64,000 nt of DNA from Thermus amyloliquefaciens (GTDB lineage: Bacteria > Deinococcota > Deinococci > Deinococcales > Thermaceae): NCBI RefSeq assembly GCF_000744885.1, contig NZ_JQMV01000003.1:992001-1056000 (forward strand). Reading direction: 5' to 3'. Position numbers and translations under genes: made by a program. How positions within the stretch are numbered: the stretch's first letter is position 1; each line of letters begins with the position of its first letter. Shown piece after piece: positions 45,458 to 54,300 of the stretch. The notes under the pieces were generated by a model that searched no databases, had not been told where the DNA came from, and saw only the letters and a list, made by a program, of their open reading frames with translations.

Positions 45458-45865
45458 TTACCTAAGAGGGGGAGCCCCTTCGTCTTCCATGCGGGAGACC
45501 TCTGGGTTCTCCTGGGACACCTCCTGAACCCCCTTCTCCCGGTTACCCCTGAAAAGCTGCAACAGGAAGAAAAGGAGGACCGCGGCCACCACCACGCCCA
45601 CCACATAGGGCCAAGTGGGGGCGCCAGGGGTAGCGGGCACCTCGGGCAGGGAAAGAGGGGGAGCCGGAGCCTTAAAGACCTCACCCTCCAGCTTGCCCAC
45701 CCGCTCCGCCAAGGCCTTGAGGACCTCCTCCTGGGCCTGGACCCGGGTTTCCAAGGCGGCCACCTGGCCCTCGAGGACCAGGAGGCGGGCATAGCCCTGG
45801 TACCCAGCCCAGGCCAGAAGGAGAACCGCCACCAGCAACAAGACCAGGCCTAACCAGCGCTTCAT
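45458..45865 (-). CDS. Small membrane protein with coiled coil, unknown function
   Basis: A 135-residue protein. A transmembrane segment spans about residues 4-20 (WLGLVLLLVAVLLLAWAG). It is followed by a heptad-rich helix at about 28-65 (LEGQVAALETRVQAQEEVL). A proline-rich linker (PAPPLSLPEVPATPGAP) leads to a second transmembrane segment near 86-106, and the tail is acidic. I do not recognise the family. GGGAGG precedes the ATG at 45865. It is divergent from the carboxylase gene. Confidence 0.72.
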   Translation of the reverse strand: MKRWLGLVLLLVAVLLLAWAGYQGYARLLVLEGQVAALETRVQAQEEVLKALAERVGKLEGEVFKAPAPPLSLPEVPATPGAPTWPYVVGVVVAAVLLFFLLQLFRGNREKGVQEVSQENPEVSRMEDEGAPPLR

Positions 45866-45938
45866 CCTTAGCACCTCCCTTGCCGGGCCCCCGTACTTTG
45901 GCAGCAAACCCGGCTTCTTAGTATATCATGCAGCCAGT

Positions 45939-47504
45939 ATGGCCGATAACGCCAAGCTCATCCTGGACGAGCTACTGGCCGAGCTGGAGGAAAGGCGAAA
46001 AAAGGTCTTCCTTGGCGGGGGTGAAGAGCGCATCCGCAAACAGCACCAGCAGGGTAAGCTCACCGCCCGCGAGCGAATAGAATACCTCCTGGACCCAGGA
46101 AGCTTCGTGGAGCTCATGCCCTTCGCCGAGCACCTGGAAACCGGGCTCATGGAGGGCCTCGAGGCCCCGGCGGACGGGGTGGTGACCGGCTACGGCACCA
46201 TCGGGGGCCGCCTGGTCTTCGTCTTCAGCCAGGACTTCACCGTCTTGGGAGGGTCCTTGGGCAAGATGCACGGGCGCAAGATCGCCAGCCTCATGGACCT
46301 GGCGGCCAAGGTGGGCGCGCCCATCATCGGCCTCAACGACTCCGCCGGCGCCCGCATCCAGGAAGGGGTGGACAGCCTCTCCGGCTACGGGGAGGTCTTC
46401 TACCGCAACGCCATCTACTCCGGGGTGGTGCCCCAGATCTCCGCCATTCTGGGGCCTTGCGCCGGGGGAGCCGTCTACAGCCCCGCCATGACCGATTTCA
46501 TCCTCATGAGCCGCGGCACCAGCTACATGTTCATCACCGGCCCCGAGGTGATCAAGAGCGTCACCCGGGAGGAGGTGAGCTTTGAGGAGCTGGGGGGGGC
46601 GGACGTGCACATGGAAAGGAGCGGGGTGGCCCACCTGGAGGGCCAAAACGACCAGGAGGTGCTGGACCTCATCAAAAAGCTCCTTTCCTACCTTCCCCAA
46701 AACAGCCGGGAGAAGCCCCCGGTGGTGGAGCCCCAGGACGACCCCCACCGCCCCACCCCGGAGCTCCTGGAGATCGTCCATCCGGACGCCAAGCGGCCTT
46801 ACAACATGCACCAGGTGATCAAAACCCTCCTGGATGACGGGGAATTCTTGGAGATCCAGCCCGGCTTCGCCCGGAACATCATCGTGGGTTTAGGCCGGCT
46901 CGGCGGTTACCCCGTGGGGGTAGTGGCCAACAACCCCCGCTTCATGGCCGGGGCCCTGGACATCAACGCCTCCGACAAGGCCGCCCGGTTCATCCGCACC
47001 ATGGACGCCTTCAACATCCCCATCCTCACCCTGGTGGACGTAACCGGCTTCCTGCCCGGGGTGGCCCAGGAGCACGGGGGGATCATCCGCCACGGGGCCA
47101 AGATGCTCTTCGCCTACGCCGAGGCCACGGTGCCCAAGATCACCCTCATCGCCCGCAAGGCCTACGGGGGGGCCTACCTGGCCATGAACTCCAAGGACAT
47201 GGGGGCGGACGTGGTCCTGGCCTGGCCCACGGCGGCGGTGGCGGTGATGGGGGCCGAAGGGGCGGCCAACATCATCTACCGCAAGGAGATCCAATCCTCC
47301 CCCAACCCCGAGGAGACCCGCCGCCGCAAGATCGAGGAGTACCGCCGGGCCTTTGACAACCCTTGGGTGGCGGCGGGCCGGGGCTACATCGACGACGTGA
47401 TCGACCCCGCCCACACCCGGCGCCTCCTCTACCAGCACCTAAGGATGCTCTGGAACAAAAAGGAGGAGCGGCCCTTCAAGAAGCACGACAACATCCCTCT
47501 TTAG
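45939..47504 (+). CDS. pccB: Acyl-CoA (propionyl-CoA) carboxylase beta subunit, carboxyltransferase
   Basis: A 521-residue carboxyltransferase that moves CO2 from carboxybiotin to propionyl-CoA or a related acyl-CoA. Conserved elements: GKLTARERIEYLLDPGSFVEL, SQDFTVLGGSLGKMHGRKI, LNDSAGARIQEGVDSLSGYGE, GPCAGGAVYSPAMTDF, LVDVTGFLPGVAQEHGGIIRHGAK split across 360-385, and ARKAYGGAYLAMNSKDMGAD. The biotin carboxylase subunit is not adjacent. TATCAT lies 9 bases before the ATG. Methylmalonyl-CoA decarboxylase alpha is a close alternative, but no decarboxylase partners are present. Confidence 0.9.
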   Translation: MADNAKLILDELLAELEERRKKVFLGGGEERIRKQHQQGKLTARERIEYLLDPGSFVELMPFAEHLETGLMEGLEAPADGVVTGYGTIGGRLVFVFSQDFTVLGGSLGKMHGRKIASLMDLAAKVGAPIIGLNDSAGARIQEGVDSLSGYGEVFYRNAIYSGVVPQISAILGPCAGGAVYSPAMTDFILMSRGTSYMFITGPEVIKSVTREEVSFEELGGADVHMERSGVAHLEGQNDQEVLDLIKKLLSYLPQNSREKPPVVEPQDDPHRPTPELLEIVHPDAKRPYNMHQVIKTLLDDGEFLEIQPGFARNIIVGLGRLGGYPVGVVANNPRFMAGALDINASDKAARFIRTMDAFNIPILTLVDVTGFLPGVAQEHGGIIRHGAKMLFAYAEATVPKITLIARKAYGGAYLAMNSKDMGADVVLAWPTAAVAVMGAEGAANIIYRKEIQSSPNPEETRRRKIEEYRRAFDNPWVAAGRGYIDDVIDPAHTRRLLYQHLRMLWNKKEERPFKKHDNIPL

Positions 47505-47635
47505 GCTCCAGGGGTTAAACCCCATGCGTGGGGGTTGCAATAGCTAGGGAATAACTAACGCCGGCCTCCTGGGCCAGTACAACGAGGGCCTGATCGGACC
47601 CGGACACTGTAGCGAGTAGGCCTCATGGCCTCCCC

Positions 47636-47663
47636 ATAACCCCCGCCTTCGGGCGGGGGTTAT
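47636..47663 (+). terminator. Hairpin with TTCG loop between pccB and udgB
   Basis: ATAACCCCCGCC and GGCGGGGGTTAT form a perfect 12-bp stem closed by a TTCG tetraloop. It is very stable and lies 131 bases after the pccB stop and 12 before the udgB start. The intervening stretch also has AACCCC/GGGGGTT pairing just after pccB. Confidence 0.7.
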
Positions 47664-47675
47664 GCTTATAGGCCG

Positions 47676-48347
47676 ATGGACACCTTCTCCTGGGATACCT
47701 TCCATAAGGAGCTCACCGCCTGCCGCCTCTGCCCCCGGCTGGTGGCCTGGCGGGAGGAGGTGGGGCAAAGGAGGCGCCGGGCCTACCGGGAGTGGGACTA
47801 CTGGGCCAAGCCGGTCCCCGGCTTCGGAGACCCCGGGGCGCGGCTCGTCCTCTTCGGCCTCGCCCCCGGGGCCCACGGTTCCAACCGCACGGGCCGCCCC
47901 TTCACCGGGGACGCCTCCGGGGCCTTCCTCTATCCCCTCCTCCACGAGGCGGGGCTCGCCAGCAAGCCCACCAGTGAGCCTGGGGACGACCTCAGGCTCT
48001 TTGGCGTCTACCTCACCGCCGCGGTGCGCTGCGCCCCGCCGGAGAACAAACCCACCCGGGAGGAGCTCCTGGCCTGTGGCGCCTGGACCCGGGTGGAGCT
48101 TGGGCTCCTCCGGGAAGCCAGGGTCTACCTGGCCCTGGGCCGGGTGGCCCTCGAGGCCCTCCTGGACCACTTCCGCCTGAAAAAGAGCGCCCATCCCTTC
48201 TTCCACGGGGCCCACTACCCCTTGCCCGGAGGGCGGCACCTTTTGGCCAGCTACCACGTGTCCCGGCAGAACACCCAGACGGGGCGGCTCACCCGGGAAA
48301 TGTTCCTGGAAGTTTTGCTAAGGGCTAAAACCCTCGCCGGGCTTTGA
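47676..48347 (+). CDS. udgB: Family 5 uracil-DNA glycosylase (UdgB)
   Basis: A 223-residue repair enzyme that removes uracil and some other deaminated bases from DNA. Cys16 and Cys19 in LTACRLCPRL, with the later RCAPPENKPTREELLAC pair, supply the [4Fe-4S] cluster. Motif A, GLAPGAHGSNRTGRPFTG, lacks the catalytic Asp of other UDGs, which is diagnostic of family 5. The second motif is SYHVSRQNTQTGRLT. Its 3' end overlaps that of the convergent polX gene by 23 bases. Confidence 0.93.
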   Translation: MDTFSWDTFHKELTACRLCPRLVAWREEVGQRRRRAYREWDYWAKPVPGFGDPGARLVLFGLAPGAHGSNRTGRPFTGDASGAFLYPLLHEAGLASKPTSEPGDDLRLFGVYLTAAVRCAPPENKPTREELLACGAWTRVELGLLREARVYLALGRVALEALLDHFRLKKSAHPFFHGAHYPLPGGRHLLASYHVSRQNTQTGRLTREMFLEVLLRAKTLAGL

Positions 48348-50052
48348 GCCGGGCCATGAGGTCCTCGTAGGAGAGGGTGTTCAGCACCCTTTCGGGTCCA
48401 ATCCAGGCCCTTTGCGCCGTGCCCACCGCCAGCTCCATGAAGCGCAGGTGCTCCACCTGGTGGGCGTCGGTGGAGAGGCTGATCCAAAGCCCCATCCCGT
48501 AGCCCATCCGGGCCAGGTCGTCGGGGAGGTCCATGCGGTCGTAGTAGCCGTCGATCTCCACCGCCACCCCCCTCTCCTTGGCCTTTCGCAAGATGGCCTC
48601 CCAGTCGGCCTCGATGGGGGCCCGCCGACCCAGGAGCCGGGCCGTGGGGTGGGCCAGGATGTGGACGAAGGGGTTTTCCAGGGCCCTTAGGATGCGCCGG
48701 GTCTGGTCGGCCTTGGGGAGCTTGAACTGGGAGTGGATGGACACCAGGACCAAATCCAGCTCCCGCAACACCCAGTCGGGGTAGTCCAGGGAGCCGTCGG
48801 GCCTGATGTCCACCTCCGCCCCCGCCAGGAGGTAGGGGGGGCCGTGGCTCTCGTTGAAGCGGCGGATGGCCTCAATGCGCCTCAGGGCCTCCTCCGGGGA
48901 AGGCCCCCCCGCCACCCGCACCGCTGGGGAGTGGTCGGTGACCCCCAGGTACTGGTAGCCCAAGGCCTTGGCCGCCTCCCAGAGTTCCTCCAGGCTGTTC
49001 TGCCCGTCGGAGTAGGTGGAGTGCACCTGCAGATCCCCCTGGATCTCCGAAAGCTCCAGAAGCCTCGGCAACCTCCCCTCGAGGGCCGCCTCCACCTCCC
49101 CGTGGTCCTCCCGGAGGGGTGGGGGGATGAAGGGCAGGCCCAAGGCCTCGTACACCCCTTCCTCCGTCTCCCCCGCCAGGCGCTTTTCCCCGCGGAAGAC
49201 CCCGTACTCGGAAAGCTTTAGCCCCTTCTCCTGGGCAAGGGCCCGGAGCTTGATGGAGTGCTCCTTGCTCCCCGTGAGGTACTGGAGCCCAGCCCCATAG
49301 CTCTCGGGCGGCACCACCCGGAGGTCCACCTGGAGGCCATTTTTAAGGAACACGGTGGCCCGCTCCTTGCCCTGGGCGTAAACCTCCCTCACATGGGGAA
49401 GCTTCACGAAGGCCTTCACCACCTCCTCGCTCCTCGCGCTCGCCACCAGGTAGTCCAGGTCCCCCACGGTGTCCTTGTACCTGCGGGCGGACCCGCACAG
49501 CTCCGCCCTCTCCACCCCGGGCAGGGCGCGGATGGCGGCCAGGAGGTTCCGCGCCAGGGAGAGCACCGCCCCCAAGGGCCTGCGCTTACCCGCCACCTGC
49601 ACCAAGGCCAGCCCCTCCCGGATCCTTTCCGCCTTTTTGGGACCAAAGCCCTTAAGGCGAAGCAGGTCTCCCCGATCCAGGGCTTCCTTTAGTTTTTCCA
49701 GGGAATCAATGCCCAGCTGGTCATAAAGCTGCCGGGCGGTCTTGGGCCCCACCCCGGGCACCGCCATCACCTCCAGGATCCCCCGGGGGACCTTGGCGGC
49801 CAGCTCCCCGTGCTTAATGATCCTGCCCGTCTTCAGGAACTCCAAGACCTTCTCCGCCAGGTCCGGCCCGATGCCGGGAAGGGCCATGAGGGCCTCCTTT
49901 CCCCCCTTGGCCACCTCCTCAATGGGGGTGTCCAGGTCTTGGAGGGTTCGGGCCGCCTGGTAATAGGCCCGCACCCGGAAGGGGTTGTCCCCCAGAAACT
50001 CGCTCATGAGCCCGATCTCCTCCAAGAGGCGGGCCAGCTCCTGGTTCCTCAT
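48325..50052 (-). CDS. polX: Family X DNA polymerase with PHP exonuclease domain
   Basis: 575 residues, the same length as I recall for T. thermophilus PolX. Helix-hairpin-helix motifs lie near 55-65 and 97-107 (ALPGIGPDLAEKVL, AVPGVGPKTARQLY). The polymerase active site has Asp198 and Asp200 in GDLDYLVA. The C-terminal PHP domain (about 335-575) has HSTYSDGQNSLEELW, GVTDHSP and the metal-binding LSTDAHQ near the end; it gives Mn-dependent 3'-5' exonuclease activity in this family. TATAGT lies 6 bases before the ATG. It works in base-excision repair, for which the neighbouring udgB gene is a fitting partner. Confidence 0.95.
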   Translation of the reverse strand: MRNQELARLLEEIGLMSEFLGDNPFRVRAYYQAARTLQDLDTPIEEVAKGGKEALMALPGIGPDLAEKVLEFLKTGRIIKHGELAAKVPRGILEVMAVPGVGPKTARQLYDQLGIDSLEKLKEALDRGDLLRLKGFGPKKAERIREGLALVQVAGKRRPLGAVLSLARNLLAAIRALPGVERAELCGSARRYKDTVGDLDYLVASARSEEVVKAFVKLPHVREVYAQGKERATVFLKNGLQVDLRVVPPESYGAGLQYLTGSKEHSIKLRALAQEKGLKLSEYGVFRGEKRLAGETEEGVYEALGLPFIPPPLREDHGEVEAALEGRLPRLLELSEIQGDLQVHSTYSDGQNSLEELWEAAKALGYQYLGVTDHSPAVRVAGGPSPEEALRRIEAIRRFNESHGPPYLLAGAEVDIRPDGSLDYPDWVLRELDLVLVSIHSQFKLPKADQTRRILRALENPFVHILAHPTARLLGRRAPIEADWEAILRKAKERGVAVEIDGYYDRMDLPDDLARMGYGMGLWISLSTDAHQVEHLRFMELAVGTAQRAWIGPERVLNTLSYEDLMARLKARRGF

Positions 50053-50058
50053 GCCCTC

Positions 50059-50074
50059 ACTATACGGGTATACT
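50059..50074. promoter_or_regulatory. Divergent overlapping -10 boxes for polX and the winged-helix gene
   Basis: ACTATA (50059-50064) is TATAGT on the minus strand, for polX. TATACT (50069-50074) serves the plus-strand gene at 50085. They are four bases apart, so the two promoters must compete for polymerase. Confidence 0.6.
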
Positions 50075-50084
50075 GGGGCTACCC

Positions 50085-50332
50085 ATGCCCCCACCGGACC
50101 GGTTCCGCAAGGCGGTGCTGGAGATGCTGAAACAGGAGGGCCGGCCCCTCCACTACACCGAGGTGGGCCGCCGCCTCAAGGAATCGGGGCTCTGGGCCGA
50201 GGTGAAGGAACCGGAGAAGATCGCCAAGATCCGCTTTCCGCCCTGGCCCGCTGGTCCAGAAGCCCGGTGGTGGCCTTGGGAAAGGGCTTGTACGCCCTTA
50301 GGGAAGAAGGCGATACGAGCCCAGAACCTTAA
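50085..50332 (+). pseudogene. Small HARE-HTH-like winged-helix gene, frameshifted
   Basis: The first frame reads FRKAVLEMLKQEGRPLHYTE and VGRRLKESGLWAEVKEPEKIAK, the start of a HARE-HTH/winged-helix domain. The continuation SALARWSRSPVVALGKGLYALRE, ending at TAA 50330-50332, is in another frame. One missing G near 50228 (AAGAT for AAGGAT) would restore an 82-residue protein, EKIAKDPLSALARW. The gene is divergent from polX and its end overlaps that of the convergent flavoprotein gene. Whether the frameshift is real or an error is open. Confidence 0.6.
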
Positions 50333-51296
50333 GGTAGTTGGCCCTTTCCAGGGCAGCGGGTTCCGCCACCTTCAGGTAGCTCATCACCCCCCGCATCTCC
50401 TCCACGCTCCCGTATTCCTTTTCCTCCATAAAGGCCTTGAGCTCCTCCAGCACGGTGCGAAAGTGCCCGGGCCCCTTTTCCAAGACGGCCGAGGTCATCA
50501 TCACCACCTGGGCCCCGGCCAAAAGCCCCTTCACCGCCTCCTTCCCCGAGTGCACGCCCCCCGTCAAGGCCAGCTCCAGGCCAACCCTCCCGTAGAGGAG
50601 GGCGATCCAGTGGATGCGCAAAAGGGCCTCGTAGGGACGGGAAAGGCTTAAGGTGGGCACCACGGAAAGGGTTTCCAGGTCCAAGTCGGGCTGGTAGAAG
50701 CGGTTGAAAAGGACCAGGGCCCGGGCCCCCGTGGCCTCCACCCTCTTGGCAAAGTGGGCGAAGGCGGTGAAGGCGTGCCCCACCTTCACCGCCACCGGGA
50801 CCCGCACGCTTTCCACCACGGCGCGGATGGTGTCCAGGCACATGGCCTCCACCTCCGCCCCGGAGAGGTTGGGGTCCGTGGGGATGTAGTAGAGGTTGAG
50901 CTCAATGGCGTCCGCGCCGGCCTCCTCCAGGAGCCTGGCGTACTCCACCCATCCCCCCCGGCTGATGCCGTTCAGGCTGGCGATGATGGGGATGGCCACC
51001 CGCTCCTTGGCCCGGGCGAGGAGATCCAGGTGGCGCTCGGGGGTGAGGCGGTACTCGTGGGCCCGGGGAAAGTAGGAAAGGGCCTCGGCGTAGCTCTCGT
51101 GGCCGTAGTGGAGGTAATGGTCCAGCATTTCCTCCTCGAGGGTCACCTGCTCCTCAAAGAGGGAATGCATCACGATGGCCGCCGCACCCCCATCCTCCAG
51201 GCGGAGGAACCCGTCCAGCCTCTCCGTGAGGGGCGAGGCCGAAGCCACCAAGGGGTGCTCCAACTTCAAACCCAGGTAGGTGGTGCTGAGGTCCAT
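50298..51296 (-). CDS. Dihydroorotate-dehydrogenase-like flavoprotein linked to PFOR
   Basis: 332 residues, a TIM-barrel FMN protein. MDLSTTYLGLKLEHPLVASASPLT at the start, IPIIASLNGIS, GADAIELNLYYIPTDP, PVAVKVGHAF and LALTGGVHSGKEAVKGLLAGAQVVMM (split about 255-280) are the family segments. It lacks the usual catalytic context of PyrD for pyrimidine synthesis. Such proteins are often found beside nifJ-type PFOR genes, as here, 37 bases downstream of it. A role in electron transfer or pyrimidine reduction is inferred only. GGAGGAGCT precedes the ATG. Confidence 0.83.
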   Translation of the reverse strand: MDLSTTYLGLKLEHPLVASASPLTERLDGFLRLEDGGAAAIVMHSLFEEQVTLEEEMLDHYLHYGHESYAEALSYFPRAHEYRLTPERHLDLLARAKERVAIPIIASLNGISRGGWVEYARLLEEAGADAIELNLYYIPTDPNLSGAEVEAMCLDTIRAVVESVRVPVAVKVGHAFTAFAHFAKRVEATGARALVLFNRFYQPDLDLETLSVVPTLSLSRPYEALLRIHWIALLYGRVGLELALTGGVHSGKEAVKGLLAGAQVVMMTSAVLEKGPGHFRTVLEELKAFMEEKEYGSVEEMRGVMSYLKVAEPAALERANYLKVLGSYRLLP

Positions 51297-51329
51297 AGCT
51301 CCTCCTTTCCTAACGGGAAGGCCCATCCC

Positions 51330-54300
51330 CTAGCTGGGCACGCTTTCCCTTTGGGCCATGCGGGAGAGCCTTTCCCACCTTTCCCGCACCGCCTCCTCCG
51401 CCAGCCTTAAGAAGGCCTCGGCCCCCTCGGGGTGGGTCTGGAGGAGGAGCCGGTAGCGGTTTTCCGCAAAGAGGTATTCCCTAAGCGGCAGCGTGGGGGG
51501 TTTGGAATCCAGGATGAGGCCTTGGCCCGGAATGTAGCGGAAGAGGGGCCAGTACCCCGTGCGCTCCGCCAGCCGCTGGTGCTCCATGCCCTTGGCCATG
51601 TCGATGCCGTGGGCGATGCAGTGGCTGTAGGCGATGAGGAGGGCCGGACCCCGGTGGGCCTCGGCCTCCAAAAAGGCCCGCAGGGTGTGGGCATCGCTTG
51701 CCCCCATGGCGATCTGGGCCACGTACACGTGCCCATAGCTCATGGCCATGAAGGCCAGGTCCTTCTTGGGGGTGGGCTTGCCCGCCGCAGCGAACTTGGC
51801 CACCGCCCCTAGCCCCGTGGCCTTGGAGGCCTGCCCCCCGGTGTTGGAGTAGACCTCGGTGTCCAGAACCAGGACCTTCACGTTGGCCCCGCTGGCCAGC
51901 ACGTGGTCCAGCCCCCCGTAACCGATGTCGTAGGCCCAGCCATCCCCGCCCACAATCCACACGGAATGGGGGATCAGGGCCTCCGCCACCGCCAAGAGGT
52001 CCTTGGCCTTAGGATCGTCCAGGCCCCTCAGCTTTTCCCGAAGCATCGCCACATCCTGGCGCCTGGCCTCCACCCCCTCGAGGCCCGCTTGCGCCAGTAG
52101 CCTCTCCACCAGCTCCTCACCCAGGACCTGCCGGAAGTCCCTCACCAGCTCCCGGGCATACTCCGCCTTTTTGTCCAAGGCCAGGCGCATCCCCAGGCCA
52201 AACTCCGCGTTGTCCTCAAAGAGGGAGTTGGCCCAGGCCGGGCCCCGGCCCTCCCGGTTTTTGCTCCAAGGGGTGGTGGGAAGGTTCCCCCCGTAGATGG
52301 AGCTACACCCGGTGGCGTTGGCCACGATGAGGCGGTCCCCGAAGAGCTGGGAGAGGAGCCTCAGGTAAGGCGTTTCCCCACACCCCGCGCAGGCGCCCGG
52401 GAACTCAAAGAGGGGCTCCAGAAGCTGCACGTCCTTGACCGCATGCAGCTTAAGCCCCGCCCTCGGGGTTTCGGGTAGCGAGAGGAAGAAATCCCAGTGG
52501 CGGTTCATGGCCTCCCGCACCTCGAGGCGCGGGGCCATGTTGAGCGCCTTGCGGCTGGGGTTTTGCTTGTCCTTGGCGGGGCAGACCTCCACGCAAAGGG
52601 AGCACCCCGTGCAGTCGTCTGGGCTGATGGCCAAGACAAACTCGCCGGCAAGCTCCTTCCACATGGCCTTGCGGTGGGGAAAACCCTCGGGGGCCTCGGC
52701 CAAGGCCGCCTCCGGCACCACCTTGGCGCGGATCACCGCATGGGGGCAGACTAAGACGCACTTGCCGCACTGCACGCACACCTGGGGGTCCCAGGTGGGG
52801 ATGAACTCGGCAATGCCCCGCTTCTCGTACCGGGCCGTCCCCGTGGGGTAGGTGCCATCCGGGGGAAAGGCGGAAACCGGCAAGGCGTCCCCCAGGCCCA
52901 GGGCGATGGGCCCCAGCACCTCCCGCACGAAGGCAGGGGGGTGGCCCACCATGGGCGGCACCAGGTCCTTTTCCGAGGTAACCCTCCCGGGCACAGGGAG
53001 GGGCTCCACCGCCTGGAAGCCCAGCTCCACCGCCTGGAAGTTCCGCTCCAACACCGTCTTCCCCCGCTTGCCGTAGCTTTTTTCTATGCCCTTCTTGATG
53101 CGGGCCTTGGCCTCCTCCTCGGGGAGCACCCCAGAGAGCTTGAAGAAGGCCGCCTGCATGATGGTGTTGATGCGCCCGGGCAGGCCCACCCGCCTGGCCA
53201 GTTCGTAAGCGTTGACCACATAGACCTTGAGGTTCTTCTTGAGAATCTCCTCCTGCACGGGCCGGGGCAGGCGGTCCCAGACCTCCTCCTTGGGGTAGGG
53301 ACTATTGATGAGGACCGTGGCCCCCTCCTCCGCCACCCCCAGCATGGGAAGGCGCTCCAAGAAGCTCCATTGGTGGATGCCCACGAAGTTCGCCTTCTGC
53401 ACCAGGTAGGGCTTATTTAAGGGGTTGGGGCCAAAGCGCAGGTGGCTCACCGTGCGGGAGCCCGACTTCTTGGAGTCGTAGACGAAGTACCCCTGGGCGT
53501 AAAGGGGGGTCTCCTCCCCGATGATCTTGATGGTGTTCTTGTTGGCGCTCACGGTCCCGTCGGCCCCCAGGGCGAAGAAGACCGCCCGCACCGAGGCCGG
53601 GTCCTCAAAGTCCACCTCGGGGTAGGAAAGGCTTGTGCCCGTGACATCGTCCACGATCCCCACGGTGAAGCCGTGGCGGGGGCGATCCTTGCTGAGCTCC
53701 TGGAAAACCCCAAGGGCCATGGCCGGGGTGAACTCCTTGGAGGAAAGCCCGTAGCGCCCGCCCACCAAAAGGGGCACCGGGCCTCCCCGAAGGGCAAAGG
53801 CCGCCGCCACCTCCTGGAAGAGGGGCTCTCCCACAGCCCCGGGCTCCTTGCCCCGGTCCAGGACGGCCACTTTCCTCACCGTCTCTGGGAAGGCCTTGAG
53901 CAAGGCCTCCGCATGGAAGGGACGGTAGAGCCTGACCCGCACCATCCCCACCCTCTCCCCCCGCCTCAGGAGGTGCTCCACCGCCTCCTCCACCGCCAAG
54001 GAGGCCGAGCCCATGACCACCACCACCCGCTCGGCCTCCGGGTGGCCCACGTACTCGTAAGGGGCGTAGCGGCGTCCGGTTACCTGGGCAAAGTGCTCCA
54101 TGGTTTCGGCCACCACCTGGGGCAGGCGCAGGTAATAGGGGTTGATGGCCTCCCGGTTTTGGAAGTAGTGGTCGGGGTTTTGCGCGGTGCCGCGGATGGC
54201 CGGGGCCTCAGGGGTGAGGGCGCGCCGGCGGTAGGCCTCGAGGGCCCCGAAGGGGAAGAGGGCCTTAAGCTCCCGGTCGGAAAGGGGCAGGATCTTCTGC

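Noticed and set aside
47505-47635. Possible small RNA or tRNA gene between pccB and udgB
   Set aside because: Several short inverted repeats occur (AACCCC/GGGGGTT, GGCC pairs), but no cloverleaf or T-loop motif could be drawn; only the TTCG-loop hairpin is convincing.
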